Shown in pieces: positions 19,210 to 28,766 of a stretch of DNA of 64,000 bases (positions are counted from its first letter, which is position 1; every line of letters starts with the position of its first letter). The notes below the pieces were generated by a model. The model saw only the letters and a program-made list of their open reading frames with translations, had not been told where the DNA came from and did not search any database. Location: IMG/VR virus record IMGVR_UViG_3300032282_005588, positions 16,083-80,082 of that record, one strand, 5' to 3'. The position numbers and the translations under genes were made by a program. Source of the DNA: a virus.

Positions 19210-19839
19210 ATGAGAACATTAAAAATTTCATATGGGATAACAGTTTGTAATGAATTAGAAGAAATAAAACGTTTAATTCCATTTCTTCATGAGCATATTC
19301 GTCCTGAAGATGAAATTTGTGTTTTATTAGATAAACCAAAAGCATCTCAATCATTATTAGATATACTTTATTGGTGGTCATCAAATGATTGGATTAAATT
19401 AAAAGAAAGTATATTTCAAGGGCATTTTGCTGAATGGAAAAATGAATTAGGAGATATGTGTTCTGGAAATATAATTTTTCAACTTGATGCAGATGAAATT
19501 CCTCATATCAATTTAATTGAAAACTTACCTTTTATTTTAGGAAATAATGAATCAGATATTATATTAGTACCTAGAGTAAATATTGTATATGGGATTACTG
19601 AACAACATCTTAAAGCATGGGGTTGGAAACAAAATGAGAAATTATGGCAACAATGGCCTGATTTTCAGTGGCGTATTTATAAAAACACTCCTAACATTAA
19701 ATGGAAAAATAAAGTTCATGAAGTTTTAGATGGATTCAAAACTTATTCTAATTTACCTGAAATGGAGGAATATGCTTTATATCACCCAAAAACAATAGAA
19801 AAACAAGAAAAACAAAACAGTTATTATAATACATTATGA
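19210..19839 (+). CDS. Glycosyltransferase, GT2-like (GT-A fold)
   Basis: 209 residues; ISYGITVCNELEEIKRLI is the N-terminal strand and nucleotide-binding region, and IIFQLDADEIPH carries the metal-binding DxD-like motif. Shorter than usual GT2 enzymes, with WKNKVHEVL as a possible acceptor-site segment. It overlaps the next gene by four bases. Confidence 0.68.
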   Translation: MRTLKISYGITVCNELEEIKRLIPFLHEHIRPEDEICVLLDKPKASQSLLDILYWWSSNDWIKLKESIFQGHFAEWKNELGDMCSGNIIFQLDADEIPHINLIENLPFILGNNESDIILVPRVNIVYGITEQHLKAWGWKQNEKLWQQWPDFQWRIYKNTPNIKWKNKVHEVLDGFKTYSNLPEMEEYALYHPKTIEKQEKQNSYYNTL

Positions 19840-20654
19840 AATTATTTATAAATCACCTTAATAAAGAAAATATAGAAAGTAATCTAGAAAAATGCAAACA
19901 TATTGATTTTTCACTTTTTATTGATGACGTTCCTAAATCTCAAGATGATTTATCCTCAATTAATATTTTAGTTCTTCAAGAACCAAATGAATATTTTGGT
20001 TTACATGATTATGCAATTCAAAATAAACATCTGTTTTCATTTATTTTAACTTGGGATGATAAAATGCTAAATAATTGTGAAAATGCTTTATTTTTACCAT
20101 TTGGGCATACTTGGTTTAAACCAGACCAATATGAAAAAAATCATACTAAAAAATTCCAAATTTCCCATCTATGTGGAAAATTATTAAAAACATATGGTCA
20201 GTCTATTCGTCATGAGGTTTTAGCTAGAAAAAACGAAATCAAAACACCTACTAAATTCTTTGACGTTTATGGAGATAGATATAATATTGAAGATGCTAGA
20301 AAAGGAAAAGAAGAAGTATTTGGTGATTCAATGTTTGGAGTAGCTATTGAAAATACTTCACATAATGGTTATTTTACTGAGAAAATTTTAGATTGTTTTT
20401 TACTTAAAACTATTCCTATATATTGGGGATGTACAGACATAGGTAAATTCTTTAATAAAGAAGGTATAATAACATTTGGAAATGTAGATGAATTTATTTA
20501 TATTTCAAATAATTTAACAAAAGATTTTTATAATTCGAAAAAAGATATAATAGAAGAAAATTATCAAAAAGCACTTTATTATGTTGATTATGAACAAAAT
20601 ATAATAAATAAAATAACTGAGGTGTTTGAATTAAATAATTTAATACAAAAATAA
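19836..20654 (+). CDS. Glycosyltransferase, GT10 (fucosyltransferase)-like
   Basis: The C-terminal half has the alpha-1,3-fucosyltransferase signature: FGVAIENTSHNGYFTEKILD, followed by TIPIYWGCTDIGKFFNKEG. These are the FENS...GYxTEKI...PVYxG elements that bind the GDP-sugar. 272 residues, somewhat short. The N-terminal acceptor domain is divergent. It may transfer a 6-deoxyhexose. Confidence 0.75.
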   Translation: MKLFINHLNKENIESNLEKCKHIDFSLFIDDVPKSQDDLSSINILVLQEPNEYFGLHDYAIQNKHLFSFILTWDDKMLNNCENALFLPFGHTWFKPDQYEKNHTKKFQISHLCGKLLKTYGQSIRHEVLARKNEIKTPTKFFDVYGDRYNIEDARKGKEEVFGDSMFGVAIENTSHNGYFTEKILDCFLLKTIPIYWGCTDIGKFFNKEGIITFGNVDEFIYISNNLTKDFYNSKKDIIEENYQKALYYVDYEQNIINKITEVFELNNLIQK

Positions 20655-20657
20655 ATT

Positions 20658-21974
20658 ATGAAAGAAATTTTAGACTTAGTTGATAAGTATATAAAAGAAA
20701 AACATTCCCAGAAAAAATGGGAAGCTGGAAAAGATTGGGTCCAATATGCTGGACCTTATTTTTCTTCAGATGAATATGTAGCAGCGGTCAAAACATTATT
20801 AGGAGAATGGTTAGTATTAGGAGCTGAAGCAATTAAGTTTGAAACTAAATTTCCTAAATACTTTGATAAGAAATTTGGTTTACTAACTAATAGTGGCTCA
20901 TCAGCTAATCTACTTATGATGTTAGTAATGACTTCTAAACGTGGTTACAATTTACCTAAAGGAACTAAAGTAATAACACCTATAGCTGGGTTTCCAACAA
21001 CAATTAATCCTATTATACAATTAGGATTTACTCCTATATTTGTTGATATTGAATTAGAAACACTTAATCTAGACCTAGATCAAGTAGAACAAGCATGTAT
21101 TGACAACCCAGACACTAAAATTATTACATTCGCACACGTATTAGGAAATCCTCCTGATATGAAACGTTTAATGGAGATAGTAGAAAAATATAAATTAATT
21201 CTATTAGAAGATTGTTGTGATGCTTTAGGATCAACTTATGAAGGTAAAAAATTAGGTTCATTTGGTGAAATGGCTTCATGCTCATTTTACCCAGCACATC
21301 ACATGACAATGGGTGAGGGTGGATTTGTAGCATGTAAAGATGAAAAAACAGAACGAATTATTCGTAGTTTTAGAGAATGGGGTAGAGGATGTTATTGTGT
21401 TGGTAAACAAAACTTATTAGAAAAAGGAACATGCGATTGTAGATTTAGTAACTGGTTACCATCACTCCCAGATTATGTTTTTGATCATAAGTACACTTAT
21501 GAAGAGATTGGTTATAATTTAAAACCAATTGAATTACAAGCATCTATTGGTTTAGTACAAATAGAAAAACTAAAAGATATAGGTGAAAAAAGAAGAGAAA
21601 ACTATACTAATTTATTTAAAGTATTTTCTAAATATGAAAAATATTTTCACTTACATAGAGCACAACCAGGATCAGACCCAGATTGGTTTGCATTCCCCGT
21701 AACAGTTAGAGATGATGCTCCATTCAAACGATCAGATATTTGTCAGTTCTTTGAAGCAAATAAAATCCAAACAAGACCATATTTTGCAGGAAATATTATG
21801 TTACAACCTGCTTACGCTGGATTAATGGATCCTAAAGAAGTTATAGAAAAATATCCTGTAGCTAGAAAAGTAACAACTGATACATTCTTTTTAGGAACAA
21901 GTCCAGTTATTAATAAAGAAAAAATAGATTACATTGAAACAATTTTAGATAAGTTTATAAATGAATACAAATAA
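20658..21974 (+). CDS. rfbH: NDP-4-keto-6-deoxyhexose 3-dehydrase (RfbH/E1-like)
   Basis: 438 residues, the length of RfbH/AscC. These are PMP-dependent, [2Fe-2S] dehydrases that remove the 3-hydroxyl in 3,6-dideoxyhexose synthesis. The catalytic lysine of the aminotransferase fold is replaced by histidine in SFYPAHHMTMGEGG, the family hallmark. Two CxC pairs in GRGCYCVGK and KGTCDCRF match the cluster-binding cysteines, followed by DHKYTYEEIGYNLKP. The partner NAD(P)H reductase (E3) is not in the window. Known enzymes use CDP- or dTDP-sugars. Confidence 0.88.
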   Translation: MKEILDLVDKYIKEKHSQKKWEAGKDWVQYAGPYFSSDEYVAAVKTLLGEWLVLGAEAIKFETKFPKYFDKKFGLLTNSGSSANLLMMLVMTSKRGYNLPKGTKVITPIAGFPTTINPIIQLGFTPIFVDIELETLNLDLDQVEQACIDNPDTKIITFAHVLGNPPDMKRLMEIVEKYKLILLEDCCDALGSTYEGKKLGSFGEMASCSFYPAHHMTMGEGGFVACKDEKTERIIRSFREWGRGCYCVGKQNLLEKGTCDCRFSNWLPSLPDYVFDHKYTYEEIGYNLKPIELQASIGLVQIEKLKDIGEKRRENYTNLFKVFSKYEKYFHLHRAQPGSDPDWFAFPVTVRDDAPFKRSDICQFFEANKIQTRPYFAGNIMLQPAYAGLMDPKEVIEKYPVARKVTTDTFFLGTSPVINKEKIDYIETILDKFINEYK

Positions 21975-22776
21975 TGTTAACTTTTTAATAGGTGGTAAAT
22001 TAGGTGATTTTTTACTTGCATTATATGGTGTTAGAGGTTATTGTGAATCTAATAATAAAAAAGCAACTATATATATGATTGATATAGGGTGGGATTTTGG
22101 GATAAATAATACATATGAAGCTTTAAAAAATATTATTTTAAATCAAGTATATGTAAATGATTTTAAAATATTAAATAAAGAAGATTATTATTTAGATCCT
22201 ATTCAAACCCCTTCTAAAAATAGTCCTATAATAATTTATAATAAAAATTTACTAAAAGAAGGATATATTTCAAATGATTATTTAAATTCACCTTATCTTT
22301 ATAAAAAATGTTGGCCCATAATATTCAGTCATTTATATAATTTTAATATAAAAAAACCAACAATATGGATTAAATATGACCAAATAGATAATAAATTTAA
22401 GAATAAAATAATCATACATCGAAAATACGCCCCAGAAAGATTTAATAATCAATTTCCATATGAATTAATTATAGAAAAATATAAAGACAACATTATATTT
22501 GTATCTACAACAATAAACGATTATGAAAAATTTCCATATAAAAATAATATTGAATTTCATCAAATAAAAAATATTGAAGAATGGTTCACAATAATAAATT
22601 CTTGTTCAATATTTGTAGGTAACTTAACTGCGCCTATAGTGATAGCAGATTCTATGAATAAACTACGTATAGTAGAATTACCCCATAATGAAGATGCATA
22701 TCACTGGATAGGAGCAGAACAATACTCAGACACAATTAAGTGGTTTTTAACAGATCAATATCACAATTTAAACTAA
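21961..22776 (+). CDS. Glycosyltransferase, GT9/heptosyltransferase-like
   Basis: 271 residues. LIGGKLGDFLLALYGVRGY resembles the glycine-rich GDxxxxLP start of GT9 enzymes, and the C-terminal IFVGNLTAPIVIADSMN resembles the family's GNDSGPxHLA region in degenerate form. Overlaps the previous gene by 14 bases. Very A/T-rich even for this genome. Confidence 0.55.
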   Translation: MNTNNVNFLIGGKLGDFLLALYGVRGYCESNNKKATIYMIDIGWDFGINNTYEALKNIILNQVYVNDFKILNKEDYYLDPIQTPSKNSPIIIYNKNLLKEGYISNDYLNSPYLYKKCWPIIFSHLYNFNIKKPTIWIKYDQIDNKFKNKIIIHRKYAPERFNNQFPYELIIEKYKDNIIFVSTTINDYEKFPYKNNIEFHQIKNIEEWFTIINSCSIFVGNLTAPIVIADSMNKLRIVELPHNEDAYHWIGAEQYSDTIKWFLTDQYHNLN

Positions 22777-22783
22777 TAATAAA

Positions 22784-23428
22784 ATGTTACACAATTACTC
22801 TATTAATCAAGATGGTATTATAAAACAAGATAAAATAATACATCAAATCCAACCTTACAATGTAGATTATGTTAATACAAGATACAATACATATGGTGAA
22901 AAAGGTTTACAAATGGCTTTCTACAGGTTAGGTTTTATTTTAGGACATATAAAATTTATCCCTAATTCTATACTTGATATAGGATATGGTAATGGTGATT
23001 TTTTAAAAGTAGCAAAATCTATAGTACCAAATTGTTATGGTAATGATATTACTGATTATCCTCTTCCTGATGGAGTTGATTTTATCAACGATATAATGAC
23101 ACAACATTATGATGTTATAACATTTTTTGATGTATTAGAGCATTTTGAAAACATAGAATTTATATCAAATCTTAAATGTAATTATATTGTTATAAGTTTA
23201 CCATGGTGTTATAATTTTAATGATGAATGGTTTGAAAATTGGAAACATAGAAGACCTGATGAACATTTATGGCATTTTAATGATAAATCACTAATAGCAT
23301 TTTTTGATCGTATGGGTTATAATTTAATATCTATAACTAATTTTGAAGATGCTATTCGTAAAGATAATAATGCTTTGAAATATAATTATAATAATATATT
23401 AACTGGTGTATTTAATAAAAGAAACTAA
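22784..23428 (+). CDS. Class I SAM-dependent methyltransferase
   Basis: 214 residues. SILDIGYGNGDFLKVA is the SAM-binding motif I, YDVITFFDVLEHFEN is motif II with the common DVLEH, and RRPDEHLWHF follows in the C-terminal part. It probably methylates a sugar or glycan end, given its neighbours. Confidence 0.82.
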   Translation: MLHNYSINQDGIIKQDKIIHQIQPYNVDYVNTRYNTYGEKGLQMAFYRLGFILGHIKFIPNSILDIGYGNGDFLKVAKSIVPNCYGNDITDYPLPDGVDFINDIMTQHYDVITFFDVLEHFENIEFISNLKCNYIVISLPWCYNFNDEWFENWKHRRPDEHLWHFNDKSLIAFFDRMGYNLISITNFEDAIRKDNNALKYNYNNILTGVFNKRN

Positions 23429-23439
23429 TTTTATATAAT

Positions 23440-24390
23440 ATGACAAAAGTAGTATATATAACAGGTTGTTTAGGATTTATAGGATCTTATGTAACAAAAA
23501 TGTGTCTTGAAAAAGGTTGGTATGTTAAGGGTATTGATAAAATAACATATGCCGCTAATAAAGATTTATTAAATGAGTTTAAACAATTTCCTAACTTTTC
23601 ATTTGTATATTGTGATATAAATGATTTAAAATTTTTATATGATTGTGATTATATTATTAATACAGCAGCTGAAACTCATGTTGGTAATAGTATAGCAAGT
23701 AGTACTGAGTTTGTTAAATCAAATATAGATGGTGTTCATAATATTTTAGAATTAATTAAAAATCATAGAGGTGAAAATGTTAAAAAACCTACTCTTATTC
23801 ATTTTAGTACAGATGAAGTATATGGAGATATTGAAGAAGGAGCCCATACTGAAAATGATTTATTAAAACCATCAAATCCATATTCAGCAACTAAAGCAGC
23901 AGCGGATATGTTAGTAATGGCTTGGGGTAGAACACATAAAGTACCTTATGTTATTGTTAGACCGACTAATAATTATGGAGCAGGACAATATGTAGAAAAA
24001 CTTATTCCTAAAGCATGTAAATATATTAAATTAGAAAGAAAAATACCATTACATAATAATGGAACACCAATCCGAAATTGGTTACATGCTCAAGATACAG
24101 CTGATGCAGTTATCACTATAATTGAAGCTGGGGTTGAAAATGAAATATATAATATATGCGGAGGATTTGAACAATCTAACATCACTACAGTAGAAAAAAT
24201 ACTTAAAGAATATTTTGGAGATATAGATCCTTATAATTATATTGATACGTCCTATAGTAGAAAAGGACAAGATGTTAGGTATGCTTTGGATGATTCTAAA
24301 TTAAGAATGTTAGGTTGGGAACCTAAAAAACAATTTGATCAAGAACTAAAATATATAGTAGAATATTATAAAAATAAATTTATATGGTAA
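23440..24390 (+). CDS. NDP-hexose 4,6-dehydratase (RmlB-like SDR)
   Basis: 316 residues. ITGCLGFIGSYV is the NAD-binding GxxGxxG, HFSTDEVYGDIEEG carries the Asp-Glu pair of 4,6-dehydratases, and NPYSATKAAADMLV gives the YxxxK catalytic pair. RPTNNYGAGQYVEKLIP is typical of RmlB. The reaction gives the 4-keto-6-deoxy sugar that RfbH-type dehydrases use. The nucleotide (dTDP, CDP or GDP) cannot be told by eye. Confidence 0.88.
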   Translation: MTKVVYITGCLGFIGSYVTKMCLEKGWYVKGIDKITYAANKDLLNEFKQFPNFSFVYCDINDLKFLYDCDYIINTAAETHVGNSIASSTEFVKSNIDGVHNILELIKNHRGENVKKPTLIHFSTDEVYGDIEEGAHTENDLLKPSNPYSATKAAADMLVMAWGRTHKVPYVIVRPTNNYGAGQYVEKLIPKACKYIKLERKIPLHNNGTPIRNWLHAQDTADAVITIIEAGVENEIYNICGGFEQSNITTVEKILKEYFGDIDPYNYIDTSYSRKGQDVRYALDDSKLRMLGWEPKKQFDQELKYIVEYYKNKFIW

Positions 24391-26135
24391 AGATTAGTGA
24401 TGTAATAGCAGATTTTTTAGTAAAACAAGGAATCGAGGTTGTTTTTGGGATTATAGGATCAGCCAATTCATATATTTACAATTCTATTGATAAACAAACT
24501 AATATTAAACTTATACCTACTCATCATGAGCAGGCAGCTGTGATGGCTATGGGAGCTTATTATAGAGCCACAGGTAAAATGGCGGCTGCTTTAGTTACAG
24601 CAGGAGGAGGTTCATCAAACGCTTTCACAGGGATATTATCAAATTGGGCAGATTCTATTCCTGGTATTATAATAGCAGGTCAAGAACAAACTTATTATAT
24701 TGATGAATATAAAGATATGAGAATGTATGGTATTCAGGGTTATGATTCAGTAGAAACTTATAAAAATTGCACTAAATTGTCTGTTCGTATAACTAAAGAA
24801 AATATAAAGGAAATGTTATCTTTAACATATACTGTTACAAATAGTAAAAGACCAGGTCCAGTGTATTTAGAAGTTCCATTTGATATTCAAAGCCAAATGG
24901 TTGAAAATACAGACTATCCTACATTTAATTACTATGATACTGAGCCAATTGAAGAAGCAGAATATATCGCTTATAAATTATGTAAAGCTAAACGCCCATT
25001 AATTTTAGGAGGACATGGAGTAAAATTATCACATGCTGAATCTTTATTTGAAAAATTTATTACTGAACATAATATACCTACAGTATTAAGTTGGTCAGCG
25101 GTTGATTTATTAGCAACAGATAATATAAATAATTTTGGTAGACCTGGTGTTCAAGGTCAAAGAGCAGCTAATTTCATTATACAAAATTGTGACTTATTAA
25201 TTGTATTAGGTAGTAGATTATCTCTTTTACAAACAGGTTATTCAAGAAATGATTTTGCTCCTAACGCGGAAATTATTCATGTTGATATTGATCCAACTGA
25301 AACTAAGAAATTTAATGGAAAAAATTATAACATAGATGTTAATTTATTGCTAAAAGCTCTTAATAAACTTGAATCTAATATTAAATTAGATATTCAATCT
25401 TGGAGAGATTATTGTAATAAAATGAAAACAAATTATCCATTAGTAATACCTGAACATTTAGCTGATCCAACTAACTCATATACTTTTATAGATAAACTTT
25501 CTAAAGCATTACCTGATAACTATACTATTGTAACAGATATGGGAACTGCTTTATTAAGTGGATTTTATGGATTTAATATTAAACCAAACCAAAAAATGTT
25601 TACATCATTAGGTCTAGGAGAAATGGGTTATGGATTAGCAGCGGCTGTAGGAGCAGGATTTGGAGATAAACCAGTAATATGTTTAAATTGTGATGGAGGA
25701 ATGATGATGAATTTACAAGAACTGCAAACAATCAAAACACATAATCTACCAGTTAAAATTGTCATTTTTAATAATGATGGTTATCTTATGATTAAACATA
25801 CACAGAAAATGCTATTTCAAGGTCATAAAACATGTGTTGATAAGAGTACAGGTGTTGAACTTCCAAACTATAAAAAAGTAGCAAAAGCTTTTAATTATAA
25901 TTATTATACTGAAGATCAAATGGATAATTTTTTAAATGATCCATCTCAAGCTATAATGGAAGTATTTATGGATCCTAATCAAGAATTTATACCAAAAGTA
26001 AAAGGTATGAAACAACAAGATAATACTATTAAAGCAGGATTATTAGAAGAAATGTCTCCTCTTCTTCCAATTGAAAAAATAGAAGAAGCAATGATATCAG
26101 GAATTAATGAACGAAGTAAACAAGCAATAAGATGA
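24384..26135 (+). CDS. TPP-dependent enzyme (acetolactate synthase/YerE-like)
   Basis: 583 residues of the acetohydroxyacid synthase superfamily. The N-terminal PTHHEQAAVMAMGAYYRATG holds the catalytic glutamate, and LNCDGGMMMNLQELQT with VIFNNDGY is the TPP/Mg2+-binding motif. The middle domain has HVDIDPTE. In Yersinia, YerE of this family transfers an acetyl group from pyruvate to C4 of a 3,6-dideoxy-4-ketohexose to build yersiniose A. The neighbouring RfbH- and RmlB-like genes fit that role better than valine/isoleucine synthesis. Confidence 0.8.
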   Translation: MVKISDVIADFLVKQGIEVVFGIIGSANSYIYNSIDKQTNIKLIPTHHEQAAVMAMGAYYRATGKMAAALVTAGGGSSNAFTGILSNWADSIPGIIIAGQEQTYYIDEYKDMRMYGIQGYDSVETYKNCTKLSVRITKENIKEMLSLTYTVTNSKRPGPVYLEVPFDIQSQMVENTDYPTFNYYDTEPIEEAEYIAYKLCKAKRPLILGGHGVKLSHAESLFEKFITEHNIPTVLSWSAVDLLATDNINNFGRPGVQGQRAANFIIQNCDLLIVLGSRLSLLQTGYSRNDFAPNAEIIHVDIDPTETKKFNGKNYNIDVNLLLKALNKLESNIKLDIQSWRDYCNKMKTNYPLVIPEHLADPTNSYTFIDKLSKALPDNYTIVTDMGTALLSGFYGFNIKPNQKMFTSLGLGEMGYGLAAAVGAGFGDKPVICLNCDGGMMMNLQELQTIKTHNLPVKIVIFNNDGYLMIKHTQKMLFQGHKTCVDKSTGVELPNYKKVAKAFNYNYYTEDQMDNFLNDPSQAIMEVFMDPNQEFIPKVKGMKQQDNTIKAGLLEEMSPLLPIEKIEEAMISGINERSKQAIR

Positions 26136-26995
26136 AAATAAAAGCAGCAATATTAGGTACAGGTAATATAGGTACAGATTTATTACTTAAAGCCTTAAAA
26201 ACAGACTTTATTGAAATAGTAGCTTTTGTAGGACGAAGATTAGATTCAGATGGGATGATAATAGCTATAAATAAAGGAATTAATACATCAGATCAAGGAA
26301 TAAATTATTTTATTAATAATCCAAAATGTTGTGATGTAGTTTATGATTGTACAAGTGCTTTAGATGCATGTGAACATGCTAAAATATTTAAAGAACAAGG
26401 AATAAAAGTAATTGACTTAACACCAGCTAAAGTAGGTGATATGTGTGTTCCTGATATAAACTCAGAAATTATATTAACTGATATGAATGTTAATATGATT
26501 ACTTGTGGAGGACAAGCATCAATGCCTATGTTACATCTTTTATCAAAATATTGTAAAGGATTAGAATATATTGAGATTGTATCTCAAATAGCCTCTAAAA
26601 GCGCTGGAATGGCTACTCGAATCAATGTTGATAATTATATTAATACAACAAAAAAAGCTATTACTAAATTTACAGGATGTAATAATACAAAAGTTATTCT
26701 TAATCTTAATCCAGCTGAACCTTGTGTTGATATGCAGACTACAATTTTTATTAAAACAAAACATATTGAATTTAAAAATTTAACTGAAAAATTATTGGAT
26801 AAAATTGAGGAATTAAAAACATATATTCCTTATTATGAATTAGTACTTCCACCAACAATGAATGAAAATGGTATTGTAGTATTAAGTATAAGAGTAAAAG
26901 GTACAGGAGATTATTTACCTGAATATGCTGGTAATTTGGATATTATAAATTGTGCAGCTATAAAAGTAACAGAAAAATTAAAAGAAACTCTATGA
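26132..26995 (+). CDS. Acylating acetaldehyde dehydrogenase (MhpF/DmpF-like)
   Basis: 287 residues. AILGTGNIGTDLLLKAL is the NAD-binding loop, MITCGGQASMPMLHLL holds the active-site cysteine, and NPAEPCVDMQTTIF is a family segment. It interconverts acetyl-CoA and acetaldehyde. In catabolic pathways it forms a channel complex with the aldolase encoded next, and the overlap of the two genes (ATGA) fits such a complex. In a sugar cluster the pair may run in the synthetic direction. Confidence 0.87.
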   Translation: MKIKAAILGTGNIGTDLLLKALKTDFIEIVAFVGRRLDSDGMIIAINKGINTSDQGINYFINNPKCCDVVYDCTSALDACEHAKIFKEQGIKVIDLTPAKVGDMCVPDINSEIILTDMNVNMITCGGQASMPMLHLLSKYCKGLEYIEIVSQIASKSAGMATRINVDNYINTTKKAITKFTGCNNTKVILNLNPAEPCVDMQTTIFIKTKHIEFKNLTEKLLDKIEELKTYIPYYELVLPPTMNENGIVVLSIRVKGTGDYLPEYAGNLDIINCAAIKVTEKLKETL

Positions 26996-27990
26996 AAAAA
27001 ATTATTATAACTGATTCAAGTCTTAGAGATGGAAATCATAGTGTTAAACATACTATAAGTTTAGATAGTATTGAAAAATATTGTCAATTTGCTGATAAAG
27101 CAGGAATACCAATTGTTGAAGTAGGACATGGAAATGGTTTAGCAGCTTCATCTTTATTGATAGGAAAATCTCCTAATACTGATAAAGAAATGCTTACAGT
27201 TGCTAGAAAAAATTTAAAAAATAGTAAATTAGGAGTACATACTATTCCTGGGTTATCTACAATAGATGATGCAAAAGCTGCTATTGATTATGGAGTTGAT
27301 GTTTTTAGGGTTGCAACTCATTGTACTGAAGCTACATTATCAAAATCTCATATAGAATATCTTGCTAAAACTGGTAAAACAGTTTATGGAGTACTAATGA
27401 TGAGTGCTTTAATAAGCGCTGATGAATTAGTTGAACAAGCTAAAATAATGGAAAGTTATGGGGCTGAAGCTATTATTATTATGGATTCAACTGGGACATA
27501 TTTACCAAATGATGTAGAAGAAAGAATTAAAAAATTAAAAGCTTATACTGATATTAAAGTAGGGTTTCATGCTCACAATAATTTAGGATGTGCTATTGCA
27601 AATTCATTAACAGCAGTCGAGTGTGGAGCTGATTTAATTGATGCTTGTATTCGGGGATTTGGAGCGGGAGCTGGGAATGCTTCATTAGAATTATTACTTC
27701 CAGTATTAGAAAAGAGTGGATTTGAAACAGGAATTGATTTTAAAGAAACAATTAAAGAAGCAGATCACGTAATGGATTATTTAGTCCCTGAAGCCCCAAT
27801 TATTACCCCAATTAATGTTTTAACAGGCTTAACCAAACTATTCTCAGGATTTGAGAAACCAATTATTAAAGCATCTAAAATATATGGTATTGAATATTCT
27901 TCTTTGATATTTGAATTAGGCAATAGAAAATTAGTAGCAGGGCAAGAGGATTTAATATTAGAAATAGCTCAAAATCTAAAAAACAAATGA
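26992..27990 (+). CDS. 4-hydroxy-2-oxovalerate aldolase (MhpE/DmpG-like)
   Basis: ATG 26992 is chosen over an upstream in-frame ATG because it overlaps the previous stop as ATGA. The 332 residues show ITDSSLRDGNHSVKH (metal-binding RDG), VEVGHGNGL, KVGFHAHNNLGCAIAN (HxH metal ligands) and GFGAGAGNASLELLL. The family condenses pyruvate and acetaldehyde to 4-hydroxy-2-oxopentanoate or cleaves it. The product could be the donor for the adjacent TPP enzyme. Confidence 0.88.
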   Translation: MKKIIITDSSLRDGNHSVKHTISLDSIEKYCQFADKAGIPIVEVGHGNGLAASSLLIGKSPNTDKEMLTVARKNLKNSKLGVHTIPGLSTIDDAKAAIDYGVDVFRVATHCTEATLSKSHIEYLAKTGKTVYGVLMMSALISADELVEQAKIMESYGAEAIIIMDSTGTYLPNDVEERIKKLKAYTDIKVGFHAHNNLGCAIANSLTAVECGADLIDACIRGFGAGAGNASLELLLPVLEKSGFETGIDFKETIKEADHVMDYLVPEAPIITPINVLTGLTKLFSGFEKPIIKASKIYGIEYSSLIFELGNRKLVAGQEDLILEIAQNLKNK

Positions 27991-28766
27991 AAATATTAAT
28001 TACAGGAGGTGAAGGTTATGTAGCAAAAAGTTTATATAATGCTTTTAAAGATAAATATAATGTTACTTCTATAAGTCGAAAAGATTTTGATTTAACTGGT
28101 TTTGAAGCGATGAATAAGTTTTTTCAAGGAAAATATTTTGATACAGTCATTCATTGTGCTGTTGTGGGAGGTAGCAGACTAAAAATAGATTCATATAAAG
28201 ATATGGATATTAATTTATCTATGTATTATAATCTTCTTCAACATAAATCTCATTTTAATAGATTAATACATTTTGGTTCAGGAGCAGAAATACATAACTC
28301 AGAATCACCATATGGTTTAAGTAAAAGAATAATAGCTAAATCAATATCAGAAATAGATAATTTTTATAATATAAGAATATATGGGCTGTTTGATGAAAAT
28401 GAATGGGATACTAGGTTCATTAAAGCATGTATTAAAAAATATATCAATAAAGAACCAATGCTAATTCAAGATAAGAAAATGTCTTTTTTTTATATGAAAG
28501 ATTTAATAACATTAGTAGAATATCATATTTTAACTTCTTCTGATTCATTATTAAAAGAAAGTAATTGTGCATATATTAATTTAACTTCTTTATTAGATAT
28601 AGCTAATATTATAAATGAATTAGATGATTATAAAGTTCCTATTTATATGGATATACAAACAGGTAAAAATTATGAATCAAATTTTAATGTTCCTTATGGA
28701 TTAAAATATATTGGATTAAAACAAGGAATTATAGAAACATATAATAAATTAAAAAATGAACATTAA
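27987..28766 (+). CDS. NAD(P)-dependent sugar epimerase/reductase (SDR)
   Basis: 259 residues. ILITGGEGYVAKSLYNAF is the dinucleotide-binding start, HFGSGAE the serine-containing strand, and SPYGLSKRIIAK the YxxxK pair. Shorter than 4,6-dehydratases and closer to 4-keto reductases such as those finishing deoxysugars. It may reduce the branched-sugar intermediate, by analogy with YerF. Confidence 0.7.
   Translation: MKILITGGEGYVAKSLYNAFKDKYNVTSISRKDFDLTGFEAMNKFFQGKYFDTVIHCAVVGGSRLKIDSYKDMDINLSMYYNLLQHKSHFNRLIHFGSGAEIHNSESPYGLSKRIIAKSISEIDNFYNIRIYGLFDENEWDTRFIKACIKKYINKEPMLIQDKKMSFFYMKDLITLVEYHILTSSDSLLKESNCAYINLTSLLDIANIINELDDYKVPIYMDIQTGKNYESNFNVPYGLKYIGLKQGIIETYNKLKNEH

Noticed and set aside
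24384-26135. Acetolactate synthase for branched-chain amino acids
   Set aside because: It lies among deoxysugar genes next to an aldolase and acetaldehyde dehydrogenase, with no other valine or isoleucine pathway gene.
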